Assembly: GCF_003711805.1 (NCBI RefSeq)
Contig: NZ_QXCP01000004.1
Coordinates: 496,001-560,000, forward strand
Reading direction: 5' to 3'
Length of the DNA: 64,000 nt
From: Brachybacterium sp. EE-P12
GTDB lineage: Bacteria > Actinomycetota > Actinomycetes > Actinomycetales > Dermabacteraceae
The notes under the pieces were generated by a model. The model saw only the letters and a program-made list of their open reading frames with translations. It did no database searches and was not told the DNA's origin. Of the stretch, positions 45,901 through 53,876 are shown one piece after another. Made by a program: the position numbers and the translations under genes. Position 1 is the first letter of the stretch. Each line of letters opens with the position of its first letter.

Positions 45901-46389
45901 ATGGACATCCGCACCACGTCGAACCCCGTCATCCGCTGGGCGGGCCGACGCCTGCACGCGCTGAACGCCCGCCACCCCTGGGACCACAACGCGCACTTCC
46001 ACCGCTGGATCCTGCGCTCGCTGCCGGCGGGGAGATCGCGCATGCTCGACGTCGGCTGCGGGCGCGGCGACCTCGTGCGCGCCCTCGCAGCGACCGGCGC
46101 GCGGGTGGACGGCATCGACCCGGACCCGGGCATCGCGCTCGCCGCCGCCGAGCGGTGCCGGGACCTCGCCGGCGTCACGATCCGGCGCCGCGGCCTCGCC
46201 GAGCATCCGCGGCCCGTCCGAGACCCGGTCCCGGGGCCGACGATCCCGGTGCGGGACCCGGCATGGTCCGTCGGCGAGCTGCGCGAGAGGGCCCGCGAGG
46301 TGCTGCCCGGTGCGGTGCTGCACCGCCGCGAGGGCTTCCGCGCCACGCTGCGCTGGCAGAAGCCCGACCGGGAGGGGAAGACCGGCTGA
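45901..46389 (+). CDS. shortened class I SAM-dependent methyltransferase
   Basis: 162 residues. The N-terminal half is a normal methyltransferase start: HPWDHNAHFHRWILRSLP and motif I MLDVGCGRGDLVRAL, motif II GIDPDPGIALAAAERC. The C-terminus (PVRDPAWSVGELRERAREVLPGA...) matches the end of the same family. In relatives of about 220-250 residues these parts are separated by about 70 residues holding motif III and the post-III strands; here they are joined after HPRPVRDP. The frame is intact, so this is an in-frame internal deletion. It may be inactive. Likely co-transcribed with the ABC pair (GGAGGAG upstream of the ATG). Confidence 0.75.
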   Translation: MDIRTTSNPVIRWAGRRLHALNARHPWDHNAHFHRWILRSLPAGRSRMLDVGCGRGDLVRALAATGARVDGIDPDPGIALAAAERCRDLAGVTIRRRGLAEHPRPVRDPVPGPTIPVRDPAWSVGELRERAREVLPGAVLHRREGFRATLRWQKPDREGKTG

Positions 46390-46427
46390 GGGCCGCCCGT
46401 CCGGGAGCCGATCTCCCGGGCGAGGGC

Positions 46428-47636
46428 TCAGGCGCGGTGCGCCGCGATGACCTCCCCGAGCCGGGCCACGGCGTCCTCGATCACGGCGGGGGAGTGGGTG
46501 ACGAAGCTCAGCCGCATCGTGGAGCGGTCCGCATGGTCGGCGAAGAACGACCAGCCGGGCAGATAGGCGACCCCGGCCTCGACCGCCGCGGCGAGCATCT
46601 CCTGCGCGTCGTAGCCCTCGCCGAGCGCCGCCCACAGGAACATCCCGCCCTCGGGACGGGTCACGTGCGCGCCCGCCGGCAGCACGGGCGCGATCGCGGC
46701 GGACATCGCGTCCCGCCGCTCGCGGTAGACGGCGCTGACCCTCGCGACGTGCGCGTCGAGATCCACGGTCTCCAGGTAGCGGGCCACCATCAGCTGGTCC
46801 ACCACGGAGGACTGCATCGAGATCGCGGCCTTCGCCACCGCCAGTGTGTCCAGCACCGGGCCCTCCGCGCGCATCCAGCCGATCCGCACCCCCGGGCTCA
46901 TCAGCTTGCTCATCGAGTTCAGCAGGATGGTCCGCTCGCCCATGCCGGGCAGGGCGGCGATCGGCGCCCAGGTGTGCCCGGTGAAGCTCAGCGCCCCGTA
47001 GGGGTCGTCCTCGACCAGCGGCACATCGGTGCGCGCGAGCACCTCGGCCACCGCCTGCCGACGCTCGACGGGCATGGTCCGCCCCGTCGGGTTCTGGAAG
47101 GTGGGGATCAGGTACACCATCCGCGGATGGTGGGTGCGGATCGCCTCCTCGAGCGCCTCCGGGATCACCCCGTCGTCGTCGGTGTCCACGCCGATCATCC
47201 GGGCGCCGTGCACGGAGAAGGCCTGCACGGCGGCGAGATAGGTGGGGGACTCCACGAGCACCACGTCGCCCGGCTCCAGCAGCGCCTGCGCGAGGACGAA
47301 CAGACCCTCCTGCGAGCCGGAGGTGACCCGGATCTGGGAGGCGTCGGTGGGCAGGTCGCGGGAGACGCGCCGTGCCGCCTGCTCGCGCAGCTCGAGCTCC
47401 CCCTCGCTGACCCCGTACTGCAGGGCGCGGTGGCCCTGGTGGGCGAGCACCCAGTCGTAGCAGGCGGTGACGTCCTCGAGCGCGAACAGCTCCGGGTCCG
47501 GGATGCCGCCGGCGAAGGAGACCACGTCCTCGCGGGCGGCGAGGGCGAAGATGTCCTTGAGCGGGGAGGACTCCATGCCGGCGTAGCGCGCGGCGACGGG
47601 GAAGCGGAACGGTGCGGCGGACGGGGGCGTGGTCAT
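46428..47636 (-). CDS. PLP-dependent class I/II aminotransferase (2-aminoadipate/MocR-like)
   Basis: 402 residues, fold type I. The PLP Lys is in NSMSKLMSPGVRIGWM; PTFQNPTGRTM and EDDPYGALSF are conserved active-site segments, and IRVTSGSQEGLFVLA starts the cofactor-phosphate region. It belongs to the branch of 2-aminoadipate/aromatic aminotransferases related to the enzymatic domain of MocR regulators but without the GntR domain. The amino donor and keto acid cannot be told. Divergent from the PrmC-like/AraC fusion gene. Confidence 0.9.
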   Translation of the reverse strand: MTTPPSAAPFRFPVAARYAGMESSPLKDIFALAAREDVVSFAGGIPDPELFALEDVTACYDWVLAHQGHRALQYGVSEGELELREQAARRVSRDLPTDASQIRVTSGSQEGLFVLAQALLEPGDVVLVESPTYLAAVQAFSVHGARMIGVDTDDDGVIPEALEEAIRTHHPRMVYLIPTFQNPTGRTMPVERRQAVAEVLARTDVPLVEDDPYGALSFTGHTWAPIAALPGMGERTILLNSMSKLMSPGVRIGWMRAEGPVLDTLAVAKAAISMQSSVVDQLMVARYLETVDLDAHVARVSAVYRERRDAMSAAIAPVLPAGAHVTRPEGGMFLWAALGEGYDAQEMLAAAVEAGVAYLPGWSFFADHADRSTMRLSFVTHSPAVIEDAVARLGEVIAAHRA

Positions 47637-47785
47637 CGCCCCATCGTGTCACGCAGGTGGGGCGAGGTCCGGCAGCGGCGCCGTGACATCCGCCCGCCCC
47701 GACCAGGTGCCTCGGCATGCTGCGTTCCGGCATCGCAGCCCCGCGCGGGCTGGCATCCCGTGCCGGTGGCAGGGACACTGGCGGG

Positions 47786-48997
47786 ATGATCGGCACCGGC
47801 GACGACGCGACGACGGCGCGGCTGCGCGCCGCGGGCTGCGTCTTCGCCGAGGAGGAGGCCGAGCTCCTGCGCGGCGCCGCCCGGGATGCCGCCGAGCTCG
47901 AGGCGATGACCCGTCGGCGCGAGGCGGGGGAGTTCCTCGAGCATGTCGTGGGGAGAGTCGAAGTGATGGGGGAGCGCCTGGCCGTCGGGCCCGGGGTGTT
48001 CGTGCCCCGTCGGCGCACCGAGCTGCTGATCGGCGAGGCGGTGCGCGCCGCCGCTGCCCGCCGCGCACCGCGCGTGCTCGAGATGTGCGCCGGCGCCGCA
48101 CCCGTCGCCGCGCTCGTCGCACGGCGGGTGCCGGGCGCGCTCGTCCACGCGGCCGACGGCGACGCCGCCGCGCTCGCCGTCGCCCGTCGGAACCTTCCCC
48201 CGCGGGCTCGACTCCATCACGGCGACGGCTGGGCCGCTCTGCCCCAGGGAGAGCGCTTCGACGTGATCGCCGCGGTGCCGCCCTACGTGCCGCACGAGCG
48301 GCTCGCGCTGATGCCCCGCGAGGCCCGCGAGCACGAGCCGCGGGCCGCGCTGCTGGGCGGGGAGGACGGGTTGGACCATGTGCGTGCGCTGATCGCCGGC
48401 GCCGCCGACCATCTCGCCCCGGGCGGGGTGCTGCTGCTCGAGATGCACCGCGAGCAGTGCCGCGCCGCGCGGGAAGCCGCGCATGCCACCGGCCGGCTCG
48501 GCCCGGTGGACCAGGTGCTCGGCGAGGACGGCAGCACGGTCGTGCTGCGGGTGCACGCCGGTCCCCTCGCCCCCGCCGGGGCCCCCGCCGATCTCGTGCT
48601 CCTGCGCAGGGTGCGGGATCGCATGGACCGGGAGCACGACCGTCCGCTCGATGTCGAGGCCCTGGCCGCAGGGGTGCATCTCTCGGCCGGGCACCTCAGC
48701 CGCCGCTTCCGGGAGGAGTTCGGGGAGTCGCCCTACTCCTATCTCATGACCCGTCGGATCGAGCGGGCCATGGCCCTGCTGCGCAGCACCGACCGCAGCG
48801 TCACCGACATCTGCATGGACGTCGGCTTCACCTCGCCGGGCACGTTCAGCACTCGCTTCAAGGAGCTCGTGGGCGTGCCGCCGAGCGCCTATCGCCGCCA
48901 TGGCGCCGAGGTGCTCGACGGGATGCCTCCCTGCATCGCCCGCAGGATCACCAGACCGATCAGGAATCGAGAAGCGCCCGGCGCCGCCACCTCGTAG
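47786..48997 (+). CDS. fusion of PrmC/HemK-like methyltransferase domain and AraC-type HTH domain
   Basis: 403 residues. Residues about 1-255 match putative protein-(glutamine-N5) methyltransferases: VGPGVFVPRRRTELLI, motif I VLEMCAGAAPVAALV, HAADGDAAALAVARRNL and the region AAVPPYVPHERL. The catalytic N of the NPPY-type motif is replaced (VPPY). After a short Ala/Pro linker, residues about 270-403 form an AraC-type DNA-binding domain (two HTH units, LSAGHLSRRFREEFGES and VTDICMDVGFTSPGTFS). No stop lies between the parts. The AraC part is usually a separate gene beside a VOC gene, as here. I chose the ATG at 47786 after a GACACT hexamer (6 nt). Confidence 0.82.
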   Translation: MIGTGDDATTARLRAAGCVFAEEEAELLRGAARDAAELEAMTRRREAGEFLEHVVGRVEVMGERLAVGPGVFVPRRRTELLIGEAVRAAAARRAPRVLEMCAGAAPVAALVARRVPGALVHAADGDAAALAVARRNLPPRARLHHGDGWAALPQGERFDVIAAVPPYVPHERLALMPREAREHEPRAALLGGEDGLDHVRALIAGAADHLAPGGVLLLEMHREQCRAAREAAHATGRLGPVDQVLGEDGSTVVLRVHAGPLAPAGAPADLVLLRRVRDRMDREHDRPLDVEALAAGVHLSAGHLSRRFREEFGESPYSYLMTRRIERAMALLRSTDRSVTDICMDVGFTSPGTFSTRFKELVGVPPSAYRRHGAEVLDGMPPCIARRITRPIRNREAPGAATS

Positions 48998-49000
48998 CGT
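48995..49000 (+). promoter_or_regulatory. -10 element inside the stop codon of the upstream gene
   Basis: TAGCGT begins with the TAG stop of the fusion gene and ends 7 nt before the ATG of the VOC gene at 49008. The VOC gene thus has its own leaderless promoter. Confidence 0.5.
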
Positions 49001-49007
49001 TCCTCCC

Positions 49008-49439
49008 ATGACCACCACGCCGCGCCACGCGCTCACCATCCACTCCAGCTTCCTGCCCCATACCGACCCCGAGGCCTCCCTCGCGTTCTACCGCGACGTG
49101 CTCGGCTTCGAGGTGCGTCTCGACGTCGGCGGCGGCCCGATGCGCTGGATCACCGTGGGTCCGGTCGGACAGCCCGACACCGCCTTCGTGCTCCATCCCC
49201 TCCTGGAGGGGAACGGCATCACCGCCGAGGAGCACGCCGCGCTGCGCTCGGTGATCGCCAAGGGCGCCTACTTCGGCGCGAACCTCGCCGCGGCCGACCT
49301 CGACGCGACCTTCGCGGCGCTCGCGGCCGCAGGCGCCGAGATCGTCCAGGAGCCCGTCGACCAGGACTACGGGATCCGCGACTGCGCCGTGCGCGACCCC
49401 GCCGGGAACCTCATCCGCATCCAGCAGGCCGCCGCCTGA
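49008..49439 (+). CDS. VOC (glyoxalase-like) family protein
   Basis: 143 residues, one VOC unit pair: SSFLPHTDPEASLAFYRDVLGFEVRLDV, MRWITVGPVGQPDTAFVL and the C-terminal DPAGNLIRIQQ with a metal-ligand Glu position replaced by Arg-Ile context typical of this subgroup. It is the usual neighbour of the AraC-type regulator found as the C-terminal half of the preceding gene. Function unknown; often grouped with drug- or ligand-binding VOC proteins. Confidence 0.87.
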   Translation: MTTTPRHALTIHSSFLPHTDPEASLAFYRDVLGFEVRLDVGGGPMRWITVGPVGQPDTAFVLHPLLEGNGITAEEHAALRSVIAKGAYFGANLAAADLDATFAALAAAGAEIVQEPVDQDYGIRDCAVRDPAGNLIRIQQAAA

Positions 49440-49469
49440 ACGACTCGAGACCGACCCCGGGAGGAACTC

Positions 49470-49925
49470 ATGACCCGAGCGACCGATGACACCGCCGGCA
49501 CCTTCAGCGCCGCCGAGAAGGAGGCGATGCGCGCCCGTGCCGAGGAGATCCGCGCCGAGAAGGCCCAGGGCCGCGGCGCGAAGAAGCGCGAGAGCGACCG
49601 CGCGAAGCTCGAGAAGCTGATCGACGGCCTGCCCGAGGGCGATCGACGCGACGCGCAGCGCGTCCACGAGATCGTCTCCCTCGTCGCGCCGCAGCTGGAT
49701 CCCCGCACCTGGTACGGGATGCCCGCCTGGGCGCTCGACGGCGAGGTGGTCTGCTTCTTCACGCCCGCCTCGAAGTTCGACGAGCGCTACAGCAGCTTCG
49801 GCTTCAACGCCCCCGCCCGCCTCGACGAGGGGAGCATGTGGGCGACGTCCTTCGCGGTCACCGAGGTGGACGACGCCGCGGCCGAGAGGATCGCCGCGCT
49901 CGTGGCGCGCGCCCTCGGCTCCTGA
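49470..49925 (+). CDS. DUF1801/YdhG-like protein
   Basis: 151 residues. A charged helical N-terminus (about 10-50, rich in Glu, Lys, Ala) precedes a DUF1801-type domain with WYGMPAWALDGEVVCFF, PASKFDERYSSFGF and LDEGSMWATSFAV. Related domains occur in the iron-chaperone-like YdhG/frataxin-mimic group. The AraC-VOC-DUF1801 gene order is a common actinobacterial group of unknown purpose. Ribosome binding site GGGAGGA. A bidirectional terminator follows. Confidence 0.82.
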   Translation: MTRATDDTAGTFSAAEKEAMRARAEEIRAEKAQGRGAKKRESDRAKLEKLIDGLPEGDRRDAQRVHEIVSLVAPQLDPRTWYGMPAWALDGEVVCFFTPASKFDERYSSFGFNAPARLDEGSMWATSFAVTEVDDAAAERIAALVARALGS

Positions 49926-49980
49926 CCGACGACGGCCGCGCGCGGGATCCGGGACCATGCAGGTCCCGGAACCCGGCAAG

Positions 49981-50016
49981 GCCGGGACGGAGGCGTCTCC
50001 GCCTCCGTCCCGGCCC
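49981..50016. terminator. bidirectional terminator, 16-bp perfect stem
   Basis: 49981-49996 pairs perfectly with 50001-50016 around a TCTC loop, between the convergent DUF1801 and ABC permease genes. Confidence 0.8.
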
Positions 50017-50028
50017 GGCGATGCGGCC

Positions 50029-50826
50029 TCACTCCCAGCGGAACAGCGCCCCTGCCACGACGGTCCCGACCACCACGGCGCCGGCGAGCGCGACCAGCGC
50101 CTGACCGGGCAGGGGCTGACCCGCCCACGCCGCACCGAGCGCATCCACCCCCGCGCCGAAGGGGAGCAGCGCGCCGATCTCGGCGAGCGGCCCCGGCAGC
50201 GAGTCTCGCCCGCCGAACATGCCGCCCAGCGCCCCGAGACCCAGGAAGCCGAGCAGCCCGATCGCGACCCCCGCGCTCGGCGAGGGCGCGACGGCGGCGA
50301 CGATCATCCCCGTGGCGTACATCGCCGCGGCGATGAGGACCAGAGCCCCCAGCGCCGACCACAGGTGCAGCGGCGGATTCGCGCCGAAGGCGAGGGCCGC
50401 CACGACGGCGGCCGCGAGGATGCCGAGCGCCGCCTGCACCGCCGAGACGAGCGCCTGGGCGAGCAGCACCAGCACGGGGGAGGCCGGGGTCACCGCGAGG
50501 CGGCGGAGGATCCCGGCCTTGCGGTAGTAGGCCAGGAAGCTCGGCATGTTCAGCACGCCCACGAAGGCGAGCACCATCACCAGCACCAGCGGGAGCACGT
50601 ACAGGTCCAGGACCGTGCGGCCCGCGACGACCTCCTGCCGGCTCGCCCCCGAGGCGCTCGTGAGAAGTATCAGCAGCGGGAGCGCGAAGGGGGTGAGCAG
50701 TCCCGCGATGTCGCGGGCGATCATCTTCCCCTCGGCGCGCGCCAGCATCATCAGCGCACGCGCTCCGGGCCGTCGGGGCCGTCCGGTGGGTGCGGTGAGG
50801 GCGGAAGCGTCCTGGGCGGCGGTCAT
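50029..50826 (-). CDS. ABC-2 type transporter permease
   Basis: 265 residues with six membrane helices: after a 40-residue cytoplasmic start come PFALPLLILLTSASGA, the LYVLPLVLVMVLAFVGVL and AALGILAAAVVAALA helices, and a typical ABC-2 conserved region YRKAGILRRLAVTPASP between helices 2 and 3. It forms an exporter with the ATPase whose stop overlaps its ATG (50823-50826). The substrate is unknown; such systems next to DesK/NarL-type regulators often export antibiotics or lipids. Confidence 0.9.
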   Translation of the reverse strand: MTAAQDASALTAPTGRPRRPGARALMMLARAEGKMIARDIAGLLTPFALPLLILLTSASGASRQEVVAGRTVLDLYVLPLVLVMVLAFVGVLNMPSFLAYYRKAGILRRLAVTPASPVLVLLAQALVSAVQAALGILAAAVVAALAFGANPPLHLWSALGALVLIAAAMYATGMIVAAVAPSPSAGVAIGLLGFLGLGALGGMFGGRDSLPGPLAEIGALLPFGAGVDALGAAWAGQPLPGQALVALAGAVVVGTVVAGALFRWE

Positions 50827-51578
50827 CGGGGAGTCTCCTGTTCTCGGGGCGAGTCGCCGGTCAGGGCGACGAAGGCGTCCTCGAGGGTCGCGGCGCCCGC
50901 GGCGGCGGCGACCTCGGCGGGGGTGCCGGAGGCGAGGACGCGTCCGGCTCCGAGCAGGACGATCCGGTCGCACAGGCGCTCCACCTCGTCCATCGCATGG
51001 CTGACCAGGAGGATGGTCACGCCCTCGGCGCGCAGCGTGTCGAGGGTGCGCCACATGCGCCGCCGCGCCGCCGGGTCGAGACCCGTGGTGAGCTCATCGA
51101 GGATCAGCACGCGGGGTCGGCCGATCATCGCCAGTGCCACCGAGACCCGCTGCTGCTGCCCGCCGGAGAGATGCTCGAAGCGGATCCTCTCCTGCGCGCG
51201 CAGCTCCAGGAGCTCCAGCAGCTCCCCGCGGGGACGCGGAGCGGGGTAGAAGCTGCCGTACAGATCCATGAGCTCGCCGACGGTGAGTGCGCCGTGGAGC
51301 TGGCTCTCCTGGAGCTGGACGCCGAGCACCTGTCGCAGGGCGGCACGGTCCCGCACCGGGTCCAGACCGAGCACCGAGATCCGTCCGGCATCCGCACGGC
51401 GCAGGCCGGCCACGAGCTCGACCGTGGTGGTCTTGCCCGCACCGTTGGCGCCGAGGATGCCGACGGTCTCACCCCGGCGGACCTCCAGATCGAATCCGTC
51501 CACGGCGGGTCGTCCGCGATAGCTCTTGCGCAGCCCGGCGATCCGCACGGCCGGGCACTGCCTGCTGTCCCTGGTCAT
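50823..51578 (-). CDS. ABC transporter ATP-binding protein (multidrug DrrA/CcmA-type)
   Basis: 251 residues. Walker A GANGAGKTT, Q-loop LGVQLQESQL, signature LSGGQQQRVSVALA, Walker B VLILDELTTGLDP (note DEL rather than DEP) and H-loop LVSHAMDE. First gene of the exporter pair. It starts with ATG 6 nt after a TAGCGT -10 element and is divergent from the histidine kinase gene, whose product may control it. Confidence 0.92.
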   Translation of the reverse strand: MTRDSRQCPAVRIAGLRKSYRGRPAVDGFDLEVRRGETVGILGANGAGKTTTVELVAGLRRADAGRISVLGLDPVRDRAALRQVLGVQLQESQLHGALTVGELMDLYGSFYPAPRPRGELLELLELRAQERIRFEHLSGGQQQRVSVALAMIGRPRVLILDELTTGLDPAARRRMWRTLDTLRAEGVTILLVSHAMDEVERLCDRIVLLGAGRVLASGTPAEVAAAAGAATLEDAFVALTGDSPREQETPR

Positions 51579-51584
51579 GCCTCG

Positions 51585-51590
51585 ACGCTA
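51585..51590 (-). promoter_or_regulatory. -10 element of a probable leaderless promoter (ABC ATPase)
   Basis: On the minus strand TAGCGT ends 6 nt before the ATG at 51578. Confidence 0.45.
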
Positions 51591-51685
51591 CGGAGCGGCG
51601 CCCGCGGTGCGCCGGTGCCGGCGGTCACCGGCTCGGGGGCGCCGGACCATGACCATCGGCACGGGCGGGGCCGGACCCGCCGCCC

Positions 51686-51691
51686 TACGCT
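51686..51691 (+). promoter_or_regulatory. -10 element of a probable leaderless promoter (histidine kinase)
   Basis: TACGCT ends 6 nt before the ATG at 51698. Together with 51585-51590 it forms a compact divergent promoter region of about 120 bp, where the response regulator may bind. Confidence 0.45.
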
Positions 51692-51697
51692 GGGGTC

Positions 51698-52801
51698 ATG
51701 CCTTGGTTGAGGACGGAGGGCTGGGCCGGGGCGGTGATGCTGGCGGTCGCCGTCGGCGTCTCCCTGCCCGCGCTGCTGGGCGTGATCGAGTCCGCGCTGC
51801 CGCGCCCGGTGTGGCTGCTGCTGCTCGTGGCGTACCTGCTGGGTTTCGGCGCCATGGGCGTGGTCGGGCGGCCATGGTGGGAGCGGGCCTCGATCATGGT
51901 CGCGGTGCTGTGCTCCTGGGCGCTGATCCTCTCGACGGCCGGCGGCGGCCTGATCCAGGTGCTCGTCGTGCTCACCGCCGCCGCGAGCGTGTACGTCGTG
52001 CGACCGGCATGGACGTCCCTGATCATCCTGGCGAACACCGGCGTGGTCCTGGCGTCGGTCCAGATCGCCGGAGCGGGCCTGGTCGAGTCGCTGCTCCTCT
52101 CGCTGTTCTACCTGCTGATCCAGGTCGCGAGCGCCTTCAGCACGGCGACCCTGCTGCGCGAGGTCCGGATGCGCAGGGAGCTCGCCCGCGCCCATGTCGA
52201 GCTGCGGGCGGCGGGCGTCCTCCTGGAGGAGTCGGCGCGGACCGCGGAGCGGCTGCGGATCTCGCGCGAGCTGCACGATCTCATCGGGCACCAGCTCACC
52301 GTCCTCGCCCTCAGCCTCGAGGCCGCCCGGCACCTCGAGGGCGAGCAGTCCCGTCGCCAGGTCGAGCGCGCCGACCAGGTGGCCCGTGAGCTGCTGGGCG
52401 ACGTGCGCGCGACGGTGGGGGAGATGCGGGCACGGCCGATGGATCTCGGTGCCGCGCTGCGCGGCATGGTCGAGGGCATCCCCGGCCTCGACGTCGAGAT
52501 CGAGGTCGACGACGAGCTGCGCCTGGCCGAGACCGAGCAGATCGCCCTGATCAGGCTCGCCCAGGAGACGGTGACCAACACGATCCGCCATTCCGAGGCG
52601 ACCCGGCTGCGGATCGACGTGACCGTGCAGGAGGGCGGCGGCGTCGTGCTGCTCGCCCGTGACGACGGCGTCGGCGCCGGCGAGCTCGCGCTCGGGAACG
52701 GGCTGCGGGGGCTGACGGAGAGGTTCGAGCAGCTCGGCGGGGAGATCACCATCGACCCCGGACCCGGCTTCCCGGTGCGTGGACGCCTGGTGGGCTCATG
52801 A
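51698..52801 (+). CDS. sensor histidine kinase (NarL/DesK-type, HisKA_3)
   Basis: 367 residues. About five membrane helices in the first 150 residues without a large outer domain, then HisKA_3 with the phospho-acceptor His in SRELHDLIGHQLTVLAL, and HATPase_c with the N-box QETVTNTIRHSEA and G-boxes DDGVGAGEL and GNGLRGLTERFEQLGG. Intramembrane sensing, as in DesK or LiaS, is likely. Its TGA overlaps the ATG of the response regulator. Divergent from the ABC exporter it may regulate. Confidence 0.92.
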   Translation: MPWLRTEGWAGAVMLAVAVGVSLPALLGVIESALPRPVWLLLLVAYLLGFGAMGVVGRPWWERASIMVAVLCSWALILSTAGGGLIQVLVVLTAAASVYVVRPAWTSLIILANTGVVLASVQIAGAGLVESLLLSLFYLLIQVASAFSTATLLREVRMRRELARAHVELRAAGVLLEESARTAERLRISRELHDLIGHQLTVLALSLEAARHLEGEQSRRQVERADQVARELLGDVRATVGEMRARPMDLGAALRGMVEGIPGLDVEIEVDDELRLAETEQIALIRLAQETVTNTIRHSEATRLRIDVTVQEGGGVVLLARDDGVGAGELALGNGLRGLTERFEQLGGEITIDPGPGFPVRGRLVGS

Positions 52802-53442
52802 CGCGGGTGATCGTCGTGGACGACCAGGCTCTCGTGCGCGAGGGGATCCGCACCCTGCTCGAGGTCGCCGGGATCGACGTGGTCGCCGAGGCGGAGGACG
52901 GCGCGCAGGCGCTCGCCGCGATCGAGGAGCACGCACCCGAGGTCGTGCTCATGGACCTGCGCATGCCGCGCCACGACGGGATCTGGGCGCTCGAGCGGCT
53001 GCGCGAGCAGCGCAGCGACGTGCCGGTGCTGGTGCTGACCACCTTCGACGACGATCAGCTGGTGCTGCGCGCGCTCAGGGCGGGGGCGCGCGGCTATCTG
53101 CTCAAGGACGTCACCATCGCCCGGCTCGCCCATGCGGTCGAGGTGCTGGCCGGGGGCGGCACGCTCATGTCCCCCTCGATCACAGACTCCCTGCTGCGCG
53201 CGCTGCGAGAGGGCGCGACGGAGCGGGAGGCCCACGAGGTGCCGCTGCAGGCGCTCACCGCTCGCGAGACCGAGGTGCTGCGACTCGTGGCGGAGGGATG
53301 CAGCAACCGGGAGATCGCCGAGGTGCTGCACCTCGCCGAGGGCACCGTGAAGAACCACCTCTCGGCGATCCTGACCAAGACCGGCTCTCGCGACCGCACC
53401 AGCGCGGTGCTCCGTGCGCTGCGCGAGGGCCTTCTGGGGTGA
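52798..53442 (+). CDS. LuxR/NarL-family response regulator
   Basis: 214 residues. Receiver domain (1-120) with the acidic pair VVDDQ, phospho-acceptor Asp in VVLMDLRMPRHDG and Lys in LLKDV; C-terminal LuxR HTH (about 150-212) with LTARETEVLRLVAEGCSNREIA and LHLAEGTVKNHLSAIL. Partner of the upstream kinase (ATGA overlap at 52798-52801). A hairpin terminator follows 20 bp after the stop. Confidence 0.94.
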   Translation: MTRVIVVDDQALVREGIRTLLEVAGIDVVAEAEDGAQALAAIEEHAPEVVLMDLRMPRHDGIWALERLREQRSDVPVLVLTTFDDDQLVLRALRAGARGYLLKDVTIARLAHAVEVLAGGGTLMSPSITDSLLRALREGATEREAHEVPLQALTARETEVLRLVAEGCSNREIAEVLHLAEGTVKNHLSAILTKTGSRDRTSAVLRALREGLLG

Positions 53443-53461
53443 GGTGCAGCTCTGGACGAGA

Positions 53462-53502
53462 ACAGGCCGCATCCCGCCCTGACCAGGGGAGATGCGGCCT
53501 GT
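53462..53502. terminator. bidirectional hairpin between response regulator and tRNA-Gly
   Basis: 12-bp perfect stem (53462-53473 with 53491-53502) with a further CCCT/AGGG inner pairing. Confidence 0.75.
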
Positions 53503-53506
53503 CCGC

Positions 53507-53580
53507 TGGAGCGGGCGACGGGAATCGAACCCGCGTAATCAGTTTGGAAGACTGAGGCTCTACCATTGAGCTACGCCCGC
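53507..53580 (-). tRNA. tRNA-Gly (anticodon TCC)
   Basis: On the minus strand a complete cloverleaf: acceptor stem GCGGGCG/CGCCCGC, D arm AGCTCAATGGTAGAGC, anticodon loop CTTCCAA with TCC at the centre, and T arm GGGTTCGATTCCC. The discriminator base is T and CCA is encoded (53507-53509). It reads GGA and GGG codons. Confidence 0.95.
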
Positions 53581-53695
53581 GTGCCGCTCCATTGAACCAG
53601 ATCAGCGCCGTTCGAGCACATCCGGCGTGGGCCGGGCGACATGCATCTGCTCACAGCCTCGCGGGCGCTCTCCGCCGACGCGCGGGCGGACCGGG

Positions 53696-53701
53696 TAATA
53701 T
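53696..53701 (+). promoter_or_regulatory. -10 element of the tRNA-Pro gene
   Basis: TAATAT, the best -10 match in the window, 16 bp upstream of the mature tRNA 5' end. No -35 consensus is evident. Confidence 0.55.
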
Positions 53702-53717
53702 CCCCTGGGTTGCCCTC

Positions 53718-53791
53718 CGGGGTGTAGCTCAGCTTGGTAGAGCACCCGCTTTGGGAGCGGGACGTCGCAGGTTCAAATCCTGTCACCCCGA
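53718..53791 (+). tRNA. tRNA-Pro (anticodon TGG)
   Basis: Complete cloverleaf: acceptor CGGGGTG/CACCCCG, D arm AGCTCAGCTTGGTAGAGC, anticodon stem CCCGC/GCGGG around TTTGGGA with anticodon TGG, T arm CAGGTTCAAATCCTG, discriminator A. CCA is not encoded. It lies 85 bp upstream of the trigger factor gene. Confidence 0.96.
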
Positions 53792-53876
53792 CTCCGCCAC
53801 CGGGTCGCCTCCGCGCGAGCTCCGGGGCACCGCCAGAATCGTCCATCCGATGTCCATCCACAGGGAGACCTGACCA

